Positions 15,787 through 24,326 of a stretch of 64,000 nucleotides of DNA are shown here, in pieces. Source of the DNA: an uncultured Muribaculaceae bacterium (lineage in GTDB: Bacteria > Bacteroidota > Bacteroidia > Bacteroidales > Muribaculaceae); contig CAJUPY010000004.1 of the NCBI GenBank assembly GCA_910588035.1, positions 1 through 64,000 of the forward strand, read 5' to 3'. The position numbers and the translations under genes were made by a program. Position 1 is the first letter of the stretch. Every line of letters begins with the position of its first letter. The notes beneath the pieces are model-generated. The model ran no database searches. It worked only from the letters and a program-made list of their open reading frames with translations, and was not told the DNA's origin.

Positions 15787-16069
15787 CCGGTACAGCTGGA
15801 AGCGAACGGTAAATGCATTCAAAATTGATACAGGAATGTACCGAGGAGGTTTTCTGCATGCAATCGGAAAATCGACATTGGGTCTTGGGAATTCTATAAT
15901 TGGAATGACACTCGCGCATGGTCTGAATGCTATCGGGAAAGTTGATCGGAATTGCAATTTTGAAGAGGTTATAACGATAAATAAAAGTTGGATTCCGCAT
16001 GAAACCGCGCTATCAGACAAGGTTCGTCTCAACTATAGTGTATCCTATATACCAAAGCGGAATCAGTGA
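15512..16069 (+). CDS. Chimeric RHS-stub protein: toxin head fused to immunity-like tail
   Basis: The first 91 of 185 residues are identical to copy 1: signal peptide, YD unit and RHS-core end. Residues 92-145 are a diverged version of the same region, ending in the shared block LNAIGKVD. At about 15948 the sequence jumps into a segment related to the end of the immunity gene (RNCNFEEVIT, then ETALSDKV, matching RDCNFEDVVV and DALSGTV). The HEYGH domain and most of an immunity gene are therefore deleted in frame. The product is still exportable but lacks the presumed catalytic part. It could be a dead remnant, a decoy, or a donor for recombination. The promoter is intact. Confidence 0.75.
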   Translation: MKKLLLFLLLVPLLSHGRDIAYDYDESGNRISRSSPDPFVQMPYMTQNFNRYSYALNNPMTYNDPDGKFFVTALMGIFDFYSNLFKHGFNVSRYSWKRTVNAFKIDTGMYRGGFLHAIGKSTLGLGNSIIGMTLAHGLNAIGKVDRNCNFEEVITINKSWIPHETALSDKVRLNYSVSYIPKRNQ

Positions 16070-16107
16070 AAAATTGAGCAGTCAGTTTAGTGTGGAGTCG
16101 ATAGCTC

Positions 16108-16896
16108 TCAGATAAGTCTGAAGTGACGGAGTGCGTTCTCGACACCGTTGTCGGTGACATCGGTTGTGACGAAGTCGGCAGAGGCTTTGACCTCGGGAGC
16201 GGCGTTTCCCATTGCGACACCGAGGGCGACGTGGCGCAACATGCCGATGTCGTTGCCTCCGTCGCCGAAGGCCATTGTCTCTGAGAGGTCGATTCCGAAG
16301 TGTGAGATCATGCGGTCGATTCCGACGCTTTTGTCGGAGTCGCGCGGAATGATGTCGGCGAACCACGGACACCAGCGTGTGGCTATGCAATCGGTCAGGG
16401 CTGAGGTGAAGATGCCCGACGAACTCTCGTCTTCGGGCGATAGGAAGCCGATGAACTGGGCCACGTCGAGGCTCAATGCATTATCCAATGGCTTGACGGT
16501 GAGGTCGCTGACGTGGAGCATTTCGGCCACGCGGGTCACGTTGTGGTCGATGCGGTTAATGAAAATGCCACCTTCGACCGGCACGGTCAGCATCGGAAAC
16601 GGAGTGGTTTTCTCAAACTCGACAAGCCGGCGCACGTCATCGGTCGGGATGGTCTTCTTGTAGATGACGGTTTTCTTGTCTGCGAGGAGACATAGGCCGC
16701 CGTTGACAGCCACATAGCCGTCGAAGTCAAAGTTGGAGACATTGCCCATCCACTCGGGATGTCGCCCCGAGGCTATGAAGATTTTCACCCCGTTGCCACG
16801 CACCCGGTTGAGAACGGCGACCACGCGGTCGGGAATCATGGGGCTGCCAAACGGAACCAGCGTACCGTCGATGTCGAAAAACAGTGCCTTTATCAT
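16108..16896 (-). CDS. HAD-family (Cof-type) phosphatase
   Basis: This cytoplasmic hydrolase acts on small phosphorylated metabolites such as sugar phosphates. The 262-residue protein has the HAD motif I FFDIDGTLV at the N-terminus. Motif II is within IFIASGRHP, a conserved lysine is in DSDKSVGIDRMI, and motif III/IV is AFGDGGNDIGML. The cap between motifs II and III is of the Cof (C2) type. The frame is open to an ATG at 16917, but the -7 element at 16922-16915 overlaps that codon, so translation should begin at 16896 (MIKALFFD) or 16902. A fragment of a close paralogue lies at 13597-13680. Substrate unknown. Confidence 0.9.
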   Translation of the reverse strand: MIKALFFDIDGTLVPFGSPMIPDRVVAVLNRVRGNGVKIFIASGRHPEWMGNVSNFDFDGYVAVNGGLCLLADKKTVIYKKTIPTDDVRRLVEFEKTTPFPMLTVPVEGGIFINRIDHNVTRVAEMLHVSDLTVKPLDNALSLDVAQFIGFLSPEDESSSGIFTSALTDCIATRWCPWFADIIPRDSDKSVGIDRMISHFGIDLSETMAFGDGGNDIGMLRHVALGVAMGNAAPEVKASADFVTTDVTDNGVENALRHFRLI

Positions 16897-16914
16897 TGTC
16901 ATGTGATTTTCATG

Positions 16915-16922
16915 CAAAATTA
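16915..16922 (-). promoter_or_regulatory. -7 element of the HAD gene
   Basis: TAATTTTG on the minus strand. Transcription should begin near 16909, leaving a leader of about a dozen nt or less before the start at 16896 or 16902. The -33 is poor. Confidence 0.55.
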
Positions 16923-16962
16923 GTGAAATATATCGTCAAATCTGATTTGAAAAACACCCTGA

Positions 16963-16994
16963 TTTGCATTGTAGTTTAAATTTTCGTATTTTTG
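16963..16994 (+). promoter_or_regulatory. Promoter of the pseudokinase-pyrH-frr operon
   Basis: TTTG at 16963-16966, exactly 20 nt, then TATTTTTG at 16987-16994, 29 nt before the first start codon. The next strong terminator is at 22080, about 5 kb away. Confidence 0.8.
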
Positions 16995-17023
16995 TGGTGT
17001 AACAACGAAAAACCGAAACAAAA

Positions 17024-17881
17024 ATGGGCGACAGTTCAGATCATAAAACGCCGAAATGGTCAGAAATCGAGCATCTTCCCGAATGGGACGAGGAATTTTA
17101 TCATGTCTACACCGCCAGAAAACATGGCAAATGGGTCATGCTCAAGACACTCAGGCCTGAGTTGCGCGATCTTCCCGAATATCGTCAGATGATCGAGAAG
17201 GAGTTTGACGTGCGCTACAATCTCGCTCACCCAAATATCATCATGATCAATGATTTTGAAGAGGTTCCGGGGCTCGGCATGTGCATCATCACCGACGATG
17301 TCTATGGCGAGTCGTTGCAGAAACTCATCGACACCGGCAAGGTCGATGAGGAGATTGTCGGTAAGGTAGTGACCAATCTTGTTCAGGCACTGGAGTATAT
17401 CCAGACCAACCACATTGTGCACCACCCGCTTACGGCCGGCCGCGTGATCTTCACCGAGAATATCCGCAATCTGAAGGTGATTGACGTCGGATTTGACCAG
17501 AAACATCATCTGACTCCGGCCGATGCCCGCGAAGACATTTATAATTTCGGTGTCATTTTGAAAAAGACGCTCGACGCAGTGCCCGGTGGCGGAGATCCGT
17601 CTCTGCGTAAAATCGCCGACCGCTGCATGGCCGGCGACGAGTCAAGACGCTATCGCGATGTGCAGGCCCTCAAGTCGGCACTGAACAACAACTCAAACAA
17701 TAAACTCTATGTCACGGTGATCATTTTTCTTGTCATCATGGTCGCTGTCCTGGCATGGCTCAGTTCGTCGAAGGCTCCGGCCGAACCCGAGGCGGTCAAG
17801 GTTGAGCAGGCCGAACTGTCGGCCGTGACTGCCATGACGACGGTCGGCGTGACATCTGTTCCATGCAATCTGACTGAATAA
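17024..17881 (+). CDS. Membrane-anchored protein pseudokinase
   Basis: The 285-residue product has a protein-kinase fold in its first 220 residues, then one membrane helix (LYVTVIIFLVIMVAVLAWL, about 227-245) and a short tail outside the cytoplasm. The VAIK-type lysine is kept (WVMLKTL), as is a helix-C-like glutamate (IEKEF). The glycine-rich loop is missing. The catalytic HRDxKxxN loop reads HHPLTAGR, so the base and the Mg-binding Asn are lost; DFG reads DVG. Phosphotransfer is therefore unlikely, though nucleotide binding is possible. It is the first gene of a six-gene operon with pyrH and frr, 1 nt before the next gene. Function unknown; a scaffold or sensor role is inference. Confidence 0.8.
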   Translation: MGDSSDHKTPKWSEIEHLPEWDEEFYHVYTARKHGKWVMLKTLRPELRDLPEYRQMIEKEFDVRYNLAHPNIIMINDFEEVPGLGMCIITDDVYGESLQKLIDTGKVDEEIVGKVVTNLVQALEYIQTNHIVHHPLTAGRVIFTENIRNLKVIDVGFDQKHHLTPADAREDIYNFGVILKKTLDAVPGGGDPSLRKIADRCMAGDESRRYRDVQALKSALNNNSNNKLYVTVIIFLVIMVAVLAWLSSSKAPAEPEAVKVEQAELSAVTAMTTVGVTSVPCNLTE

Positions 17882-17882
17882 C

Positions 17883-19013
17883 ATGGCTGTAGAAATTAGA
17901 AAAGTAGCTCCTGTCAAAAGCGAGCTCCGCAAATTTGTGGAGTTCGGCATAGATTTTTATAAAGGAAATCCTTGTTTCGTTCCGCCTCTGGTCAGCGACG
18001 ACGTCAACACTTTGTTGCCGTCGGCCAATCCCGCTTTCGACTTCTGTGAGGCACAATCGTTCATGGCCTGGCGTGACGGACAACCTGTCGGGCGCATTAC
18101 CGGCATCATCAATAACAATGTCAATGACCGCACCGGCACAAAGACCCTGCGTTTCGGTTTCGTCGAGTTCATAGATGACGCCGAGGTTTGTGACGCCCTG
18201 ATGGATGCTGTAGAACAGTGGGGACGTGAGCGCGGCATGACCGAGATTGTCGGCCCGATGGGATTCACCGACATGGATCATGAGGGAATGCTGACATACG
18301 GTTTTGATGAGATAGGCACAATGGCCACTATCTATAACTATCCGTATTATCCGGTCCACATGGAGCGACGCGGCATGGTAAAGGACGCCGGCTGGGTGGA
18401 ATATCGCATTGAGATTCCGACCGAGGTGCCTGAAAAAATAGCACGCATCGCCGACATCGTGAAACGCCGTTACAAACTCTCGGTGGCAGAGCCGTCGAGC
18501 AAGAAAGAGCTGAAGGAGCGTTATGGACAGGCTCTTTTCAATCTCATAAATGAGGCATACGACAAACTTTATGGCTATTCACCTCTGACTCCGCGCCAGA
18601 TCGACCACTACATAAACCAGTATCTCGGCATTTTACGTCTCAACGATGTCTGCGTCATAGTTGATGAAAACGACACGGTTGTCGGCATCGGCATCTCGAT
18701 TCCGTCGTTCTCAAAGGCGTTGCAGAAAAGCCGGGGACGTATTTTCCCGTTTGGCTGGTGGCCTCTGCTGAAAGCCCTGAAAGGCCGCAACGATGTTGTC
18801 GACCTGCTGTTGGTGGCCATAGCGCCCGAATATCAGAGCCGTGGCGTCAACGCCTTGTTGTTCTCTTGTCTGATTCCGCGCTATAATGCCAACGGATATC
18901 GTCATGCCGAGTCAAATCCCGAACTTGAAGACAACAGCAGTGTCCAGAACCAGTGGCAATATTTCGAACGGCGTCAACACCGTCGTCGTCAGGTTTACAA
19001 GAAATCACTTTAA
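17883..19013 (+). CDS. GNAT-like N-acetyltransferase-domain protein
   Basis: The 376-residue cytoplasmic protein looks like two tandem GNAT-type halves. The first half is about 1-165; the second, about 180-376, contains VDLLLVAIAPEYQSRGVNALL. This fits GNAT motif A, where the acetyl-CoA pyrophosphate loop is usually R/Q-x-x-G-x-G/A. The end, ESNPELEDNSSVQNQWQYFERRQHRRR, is a conserved feature I associate with Bacteroidota members of this family. Substrate unknown. It lies 1 nt after the pseudokinase and 11 nt before pyrH. Confidence 0.7.
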   Translation: MAVEIRKVAPVKSELRKFVEFGIDFYKGNPCFVPPLVSDDVNTLLPSANPAFDFCEAQSFMAWRDGQPVGRITGIINNNVNDRTGTKTLRFGFVEFIDDAEVCDALMDAVEQWGRERGMTEIVGPMGFTDMDHEGMLTYGFDEIGTMATIYNYPYYPVHMERRGMVKDAGWVEYRIEIPTEVPEKIARIADIVKRRYKLSVAEPSSKKELKERYGQALFNLINEAYDKLYGYSPLTPRQIDHYINQYLGILRLNDVCVIVDENDTVVGIGISIPSFSKALQKSRGRIFPFGWWPLLKALKGRNDVVDLLLVAIAPEYQSRGVNALLFSCLIPRYNANGYRHAESNPELEDNSSVQNQWQYFERRQHRRRQVYKKSL

Positions 19014-19024
19014 AACATTCGATA

Positions 19025-19735
19025 ATGAGACCAAAATACAAACGCATTCTTCTGAAACTCAGCGGTGAGTCGCTGATGGGACATCAGGGTTACGGAATCG
19101 ACACCGTTCGTCTTAATGAATATGCCGAGCAGATCAAACAAGTGGCCTCACAGGGGGTTGAAATCGCAATTGTCATTGGCGGAGGCAACATTTTCCGTGG
19201 TCTGCAAGGAGCCTCGAAAGGCTTTGACCGTGTCAAGGGAGACCAAATGGGTATGCTCGCGACTGTCATCAATTCGCTCGCTCTGAGTTCCGCGCTTGAG
19301 GCAGCCGGTCAACCTGCACAGGTCTTCACTGCCATCAACATGTTTCCGATCGGCCGTCACTACAGCAAGTGGGAGGCAATAGAGGCAATGAAAAACGGTA
19401 AGGTGGCGATAATCGCCGGCGGAACGGGAAATCCGTTCTTCACCACAGACACCGGTTCGGCTCTCAGAGGCATCGAGGTCGAGGCCGACGTCATGCTCAA
19501 GGGTACCCGTGTCGACGGAATCTATACGGCCGATCCCGAAAAAGATCCGACCGCGACCAAATTTGACGAAATCACCTATGACGAGGTCTATAACCGCGGA
19601 CTCAAGGTCATGGATCTGACGGCAACCGCGCTTTGCAAGGAAAACCGTCTGCCGATAGTCGTGTTTGACATGGACACGGTCGGCAACCTCGCAATGGTAA
19701 TTGCCGGTGAACCTATCGGCACATATGTTTATTAA
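19025..19735 (+). CDS. pyrH: Uridylate kinase (UMP kinase)
   Basis: PyrH makes UDP from UMP and ATP, feeding RNA, DNA and cell-wall precursor synthesis. The 236-residue protein belongs to the amino-acid kinase fold. It shows the N-terminal KRILLKLSGESLMG phosphate loop, the IVIGGGNIFRG motif, and the DQMGMLATVINSLAL UMP-binding segment. The C-terminal part has TDTGSALRGIEVEADVMLKGT and VDGIYTADP. The frame is open upstream to 18953 inside the previous gene, but MRPKYKRILLK is the standard start. frr follows after 26 nt, the classical pyrH-frr pair. Confidence 0.96.
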   Translation: MRPKYKRILLKLSGESLMGHQGYGIDTVRLNEYAEQIKQVASQGVEIAIVIGGGNIFRGLQGASKGFDRVKGDQMGMLATVINSLALSSALEAAGQPAQVFTAINMFPIGRHYSKWEAIEAMKNGKVAIIAGGTGNPFFTTDTGSALRGIEVEADVMLKGTRVDGIYTADPEKDPTATKFDEITYDEVYNRGLKVMDLTATALCKENRLPIVVFDMDTVGNLAMVIAGEPIGTYVY

Positions 19736-19761
19736 TATCAATACAACAAAATATAAGACTT

Positions 19762-20322
19762 ATGACAAACCCCAGCACTTATCTCGACCCGGCAGAAGAG
19801 AAAATGGAACTCGCCGTAGCATATCTCGACGAATCTCTCGCCCATATCCGCGCAGGAAAGGCCAATCCGAAAATCCTCGACGCCATTCGTGTGGACTATT
19901 ACGGTAGCCAGTCCCCGATATCGAACGTGGCCAACATCTCGGTTCCCGATGCACGCACAATAGTGATCACCCCGTGGGAGAAATCGATGTTCCGTGAAAT
20001 CGAGAAAGCGATCATCAACAGTGAGCTCGGCATCACTCCCGAGAATAATGGTGAGGTTATCCGCCTCTCGATTCCCCCGTTGACCGAGGAACGCCGCAAA
20101 ACCCTTGTCAAGCAGTCGAAGGCTGAGGCAGAGCAGGCCAAGGTCTCGGTGCGCAACGCCCGTCGTGATGCTATCGAAGGTCTCAAGAAAGCCATCAAGC
20201 AGGGCATGAGTGAAGACATTGAGAAGGATGCCGAAGCTTCGGTTCAGAAACTCCATGACAAATATCTCAAGAAAATCGACGAACTGTTCGCCGCAAAAGA
20301 GAAAGAGATACTGACTGTCTGA
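19762..20322 (+). CDS. frr: Ribosome recycling factor
   Basis: RRF, with EF-G, splits post-termination ribosomes. The 186-residue product matches the family length. It has the long charged helices (EKMELAVAYLDESLAHIRAGKANP at the start) and the inserted domain around residues 30-105. The conserved late helix is LVKQSKAEAEQAKVSVRNARRDA. It follows pyrH and its stop shares one base with the start of the radical SAM gene. Confidence 0.96.
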   Translation: MTNPSTYLDPAEEKMELAVAYLDESLAHIRAGKANPKILDAIRVDYYGSQSPISNVANISVPDARTIVITPWEKSMFREIEKAIINSELGITPENNGEVIRLSIPPLTEERRKTLVKQSKAEAEQAKVSVRNARRDAIEGLKKAIKQGMSEDIEKDAEASVQKLHDKYLKKIDELFAAKEKEILTV

Positions 20323-21101
20323 TGCAGACCGTCCTGTTCACTTCGACCATTTTCGGTCCGATACACAGTCGTCGGCTCGGCACCTCGCTCGGTGTTAACC
20401 TGATGCCGGCCGACGGCAAAGTGTGTTCGTTTGACTGCCTCTATTGCGAGGCAGGTTTCAATGCTCAGGGCGCAGGCAAGGCCGGACTTCCGTCGCGTGA
20501 GACCGTCCGTGTCCTTCTTGAAAGCAGACTCGCCGACATGAAGGAGAAAGGAGAGACACTCGATGTCATCACCTTTTCAGGAAACGGTGAACCGACGCTC
20601 CACCCCGATTTCGCCGGTGTGATCGACGACACAATCGAGTTGCGCGACCGCTATTTCCCCGATGTGAAAATCAGTGTGCTCAGCAATTCGACCCGCATAG
20701 GCCGCAAAGAGGTTGACGAAGCCTTGAAGAAGGTTGACAACAACATTCTGAAACTCGATTCGGCCTTTGACAGCACTGTTGCCATTATCGACCGTCCCAA
20801 CGACCCGACCTACAGTGTGGCGCGGATTGTCGAACGGATGAAGCGGTTTGACGGACACTGCATTGTCCAGACAATGTTTCTGCGAGGCAGTCATGACGGC
20901 AAGATTATCGACAACACTACTGAGACAGAGGTCAATGCCTTGGCCGATCTCTATGTGCAGATCGCGCCCGAAGAGGTGATGATCTACTCTATTGACCGCA
21001 AGACTCCTGCCGAACATCTTGAAAAAGTCTCGCGCGATGAACTCGACCGCATTGCCGGAGTTTTCCGCAGCAGGGGCATCAAGGTGCAGGTCGCAGGATA
21101 G
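20322..21101 (+). CDS. Radical SAM protein, function unassigned
   Basis: The 259-residue cytoplasmic protein has the radical SAM cluster motif CxxxCxxC as C35-SFD-C39-LY-C42. A glycine-rich SAM-binding stretch follows (FSGNGEPTLHPDF, about 91-103). There is no SPASM-type C-terminal cysteine cluster. It resembles the small radical SAM proteins of the wybutosine/MoaA-like FeS-oxidoreductase group, often annotated only by family. ATG overlaps the frr stop by one base, so it is translated from the same operon. The reaction is unknown. Confidence 0.85.
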   Translation: MQTVLFTSTIFGPIHSRRLGTSLGVNLMPADGKVCSFDCLYCEAGFNAQGAGKAGLPSRETVRVLLESRLADMKEKGETLDVITFSGNGEPTLHPDFAGVIDDTIELRDRYFPDVKISVLSNSTRIGRKEVDEALKKVDNNILKLDSAFDSTVAIIDRPNDPTYSVARIVERMKRFDGHCIVQTMFLRGSHDGKIIDNTTETEVNALADLYVQIAPEEVMIYSIDRKTPAEHLEKVSRDELDRIAGVFRSRGIKVQVAG

Positions 21102-21123
21102 AAGTTTCTTAATTTTGACAATA

Positions 21124-22038
21124 ATGACCCGATTTCCTTCACCACTACGCCCGGGCGACCGCATCGCCATTGTCTCCCCTGCCGGAATCCCTGACCCGGA
21201 AAACGTCAGAGCCGCAGCTGAAATATTGAAAAAAGAGGGCTGGGATCCCTACATTTCACCCCATTGTCTCGGCAGTCACGGTTCATACAGCGGTTCTGCC
21301 GAGGAACGTTATGCCGATCTCCACGATGCGTTGACCAACCCGTCGGTGCGGGCTATCGTCTGTTCACGCGGAGGTTATGGTGCCGTTCACATACTCGACC
21401 GTCTGAACCGTCTTCCGTTGTCCGACGACCCGAAATGGATTGTCGGTTTCAGCGACATCTCGGCCCTGCACGCATTGATGGCTGCAAACGAAATCGCATC
21501 GATCCACGGCTCGATGACATCTCACATCAGGCTCGGTGGAGATGATCCCGACAATGCGATGTTTTTCGACATCTTGCGCGGAAAGCGTCCAAATGTAGCT
21601 TTTGCCACCGATCCGCTCGATCGTCCCGGCATGGCCGAAGGCATTTTGCTCGGAGGTAATCTCGCCGTTCTGGCCGATCTGATATCCACCCCCTATGACA
21701 TTCTGAAGCCCGATACAGTGTTGTTTATCGAAGATGTCTCGGAGCCGGTCTACAAAATCGAGCGTATTCTCTATCAGTTGCGCCTCAGCGGTGTCTTACC
21801 CAACCTCAAAGGCTTGATTGTCGGACAGTTCACTGATTACAAGCCCGACCGCAACTATCAGCGCATCGAGGACATGATCCACGACATGGTCGCACCCTAT
21901 GACTATCCGGTCGCGTTTAACGCGCCGGTCGGACATGTCGACCACAACGTACCCCTTATCGAAGGGGCCAAGGTCACGCTAAAAGTGTCGCCGAATGTCA
22001 ATTCAGGCGACTCAAACCATTTGATCTACTGGCAATAA
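21124..22038 (+). CDS. ldcA: LD-carboxypeptidase (S66 family)
   Basis: This enzyme removes the terminal D-alanine from murein tetrapeptides during cell-wall recycling. The 304-residue protein has the S66 features: CSRGGYGA near 80-87, the nucleophile serine Ser110 in GFSDISALH, Glu203 in FIEDVSEPVYKIE, and His271 in GHVDHN. The spacing is close to that of the characterised Pseudomonas enzyme triad. There is no signal peptide, in keeping with cytoplasmic recycling. The start at 21124 (MTRFPSPLRPGD) gives the normal N-terminus; the longer frame from 20992 runs inside the preceding gene. It is the last gene before a strong terminator. Confidence 0.92.
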   Translation: MTRFPSPLRPGDRIAIVSPAGIPDPENVRAAAEILKKEGWDPYISPHCLGSHGSYSGSAEERYADLHDALTNPSVRAIVCSRGGYGAVHILDRLNRLPLSDDPKWIVGFSDISALHALMAANEIASIHGSMTSHIRLGGDDPDNAMFFDILRGKRPNVAFATDPLDRPGMAEGILLGGNLAVLADLISTPYDILKPDTVLFIEDVSEPVYKIERILYQLRLSGVLPNLKGLIVGQFTDYKPDRNYQRIEDMIHDMVAPYDYPVAFNAPVGHVDHNVPLIEGAKVTLKVSPNVNSGDSNHLIYWQ

Positions 22039-22079
22039 AACAACCGGGCGCAGCAATCTTGCCAAAGTGAAAGATATGG

Positions 22080-22121
22080 TCAGGCGACATCAATTGATTG
22101 ATGCCGCCTGATTTTATTTTT
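22080..22121 (+). terminator. Terminator of the pyrH-frr operon
   Basis: TCAGGCG pairs with CGCCTGA, with an inner CATCA/TGATG pairing, followed by a T-rich run. Confidence 0.85.
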
Positions 22122-22153
22122 AGGTGATATTGGTTAACATGTGTTAAAAATTC

Positions 22154-22180
22154 GGGGGGGGGAATTTTTTCATATTTTTG
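22154..22180 (+). promoter_or_regulatory. Nine-G tract and -7 element upstream of the LRR gene
   Basis: Nine consecutive G residues (22154-22162) lie 10 nt before TATTTTTG (22173-22180), inside the spacer where -33/-7 distance matters. No good -33 TTTG is present at the current spacing. The start codon is only 4 nt after the -7 element, so the mRNA would be leaderless or nearly so. Confidence 0.55.
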
Positions 22181-22184
22181 CCAA

Positions 22185-24311
22185 ATGAATAACAAGCACG
22201 CAATCAGATTGTTGGGGATATTATATATTCAAGTTATAATTTCCTTGATCTTGTTTCCGATAACGGTGAAGGCCGATACGGTATTGAAAACCTATGAGGA
22301 AAGAATAAAACCATTCCAGACATTGTCAGACTCGCTTCTGTTGCTTGAAACAGGGCATACAACACCAATTCTGCTTAATCGCAATTCAGCGAGAAGTTTT
22401 ATATCCGACACACCGTTCAAGCGTGCAGGTTCATTCATCCTGATGCTACAAAAGGGTGCGGGAAGCAGTTATGATGCGTCGGAGTTGATGAAATCAGAAT
22501 ATGGTATACACAGTTTCAGAGTGCCCGATTCATATATGACGGCTCCCGACTGCAAGACCTCGATGAATCCGACATTCGCGAGCAATTCAATTGCAGCAGC
22601 AGAAACGATCTTTGAACAATATTGGTCATATATAAACTTCAGGCTCAGGTCTCCAGTTCAAAATGATACGACAATTTCAGTAAAATTCAATATTCCGGTC
22701 GCGGGTATGTTCTATTATCTTGATGGCTCGATAGAGCCGTCGGAGGAGGCTGTGAACGAGGTTTCGGTAAATTTGCAGAAAGGCCGGGATAACTTCTTTC
22801 TTCCGGTTCCTGCACCGTCGGAGACGAATGACAGTCTGACATGTTCGGTGTTTGGTCGTTATTTTGAGATTCCTTCAATCAAAAAAGATGAAACTGTCAT
22901 AGTTGGCGACACAATCGTCTCAGAACAACCAATTCAGCCCGGTGGCACACAAAAACCAAAGCCCGATGAAAAGGGTGATGACGATGATGAAATGGAAGAC
23001 ACAGTTCTGGATGACTGGTATTGGAGCGATGATCGTAAGGAGGACGGTGATTCCGATGGATATAAACCGCATGTGTCAGGAAAACCATGGGGACGGCTTA
23101 AAATCAACTTCTACAAAAAAGGTAGTTCCAAAATTGACGACGGCGGTTCTCAAATTCCGTTCAGAATATATATTGAAGATAAGGCACAACGCATCGGAGA
23201 CCGGATGTTCATTGATGAGGTTCCTCAGTATATTCCACACAACACGAAATTCCGTCTCTCCAGAAAAATTCCGGCATGCTCACGTTTCGTAGTGCTCGGC
23301 ATGCCTTACGGAGAGCATGATCTTGAAATATCATTGAAATTCGGCACCGGCCGGATTCTGCGAAAATATAAAGTTCATGTCAACTCATCGGCGGAAATAA
23401 CACTCGAAGATCCTCTTTTTGACGAAAATTGCTGCGACTGTGACGACGAAAAAGATGAGTTCTCATCGACTCGCGGTTTAAAAGCAAAAATTGACAGTGC
23501 CAATGTCGCAAACGGCTTTGTAAATCAGTTTGGTCGATCATTGATAAAGACCGATATAGTCAATGAGAACGGTGTTCTTGAGATTATTTGTAACAGGGAG
23601 AATCGGGCATCGTTGATTGCGGTCGGTTTGATACAAAGAGAGCCATGGCGCAGAGGAAAACTACCTCATAATAATCCCTACACATTCAAAGACGAACCGG
23701 AAAAACCATTCCCACGGGCGTCAGTAAATGAATCTAAGGTCAGTCTACCGGTTGTGATATCACATGTCGATAATATCCAGAGACTGATTGTTCGCGATAC
23801 TCCGATTACAAAATTGACAATCGAAGGGTGCAGGTTCTTGAAAGAAATCGTGGTGTATGGCAACTCGATAGAAGAACTTGAAATAATCAATTGTGGAAAG
23901 CTGGAGACAGTTATTGTTCCTTTGAACCGTATCAAAACTTTGAAAACCAGGTGTTGTCAGAATATCAGGAAATTAATTTGCTCTGCAAACAGCCTCTCTG
24001 AATTGGAACTGAAAAACTTTCCGTTGCTGAAATTTCTGGACTGCAGCTTTAACGATCTGGATTCACTTGATTTGCGCCGTAATCCTGATCTGAAGGCGAT
24101 AGCGTGCATCTATAATAATCTGAAAGTACTTGATATGAGCAACAACGGATTGATTCACAAAATATCATGTTCTGCCAACAATAACATAAAGCTTGTTCCG
24201 TCATTGCAGGAAAATGCACAATGTGAAGACATGCACAGACCGTTGTATTATTTCTTGAATTATCTCAACTTGACCGGAATACGTGAAGATTTAAGATACC
24301 TCAAACAATAA
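22185..24311 (+). CDS. Secreted leucine-rich-repeat protein
   Basis: The 708-residue protein has a signal peptide (LLGILYIQVIISLILFPITVKA). Its N-terminal domain is of unknown type. An acidic low-complexity linker follows (about 265-300, rich in D, E, K and G), then a strand-rich middle domain with CCDCDDE. A C-terminal leucine-rich-repeat array spans about 530-670. Its units, such as LKFLDCSFNDLDSLDLRRNP, ending in NPxLxxL or CSxNxL, are like those of other Bacteroidales surface LRR proteins. It is probably exposed on the cell surface and may bind host or glycan ligands; that is inference. The promoter carries a poly-G tract. A WG-repeat protein follows 15 nt downstream. Confidence 0.78.
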   Translation: MNNKHAIRLLGILYIQVIISLILFPITVKADTVLKTYEERIKPFQTLSDSLLLLETGHTTPILLNRNSARSFISDTPFKRAGSFILMLQKGAGSSYDASELMKSEYGIHSFRVPDSYMTAPDCKTSMNPTFASNSIAAAETIFEQYWSYINFRLRSPVQNDTTISVKFNIPVAGMFYYLDGSIEPSEEAVNEVSVNLQKGRDNFFLPVPAPSETNDSLTCSVFGRYFEIPSIKKDETVIVGDTIVSEQPIQPGGTQKPKPDEKGDDDDEMEDTVLDDWYWSDDRKEDGDSDGYKPHVSGKPWGRLKINFYKKGSSKIDDGGSQIPFRIYIEDKAQRIGDRMFIDEVPQYIPHNTKFRLSRKIPACSRFVVLGMPYGEHDLEISLKFGTGRILRKYKVHVNSSAEITLEDPLFDENCCDCDDEKDEFSSTRGLKAKIDSANVANGFVNQFGRSLIKTDIVNENGVLEIICNRENRASLIAVGLIQREPWRRGKLPHNNPYTFKDEPEKPFPRASVNESKVSLPVVISHVDNIQRLIVRDTPITKLTIEGCRFLKEIVVYGNSIEELEIINCGKLETVIVPLNRIKTLKTRCCQNIRKLICSANSLSELELKNFPLLKFLDCSFNDLDSLDLRRNPDLKAIACIYNNLKVLDMSNNGLIHKISCSANNNIKLVPSLQENAQCEDMHRPLYYFLNYLNLTGIREDLRYLKQ

Positions 24312-24326
24312 CCAATTATATTTACA

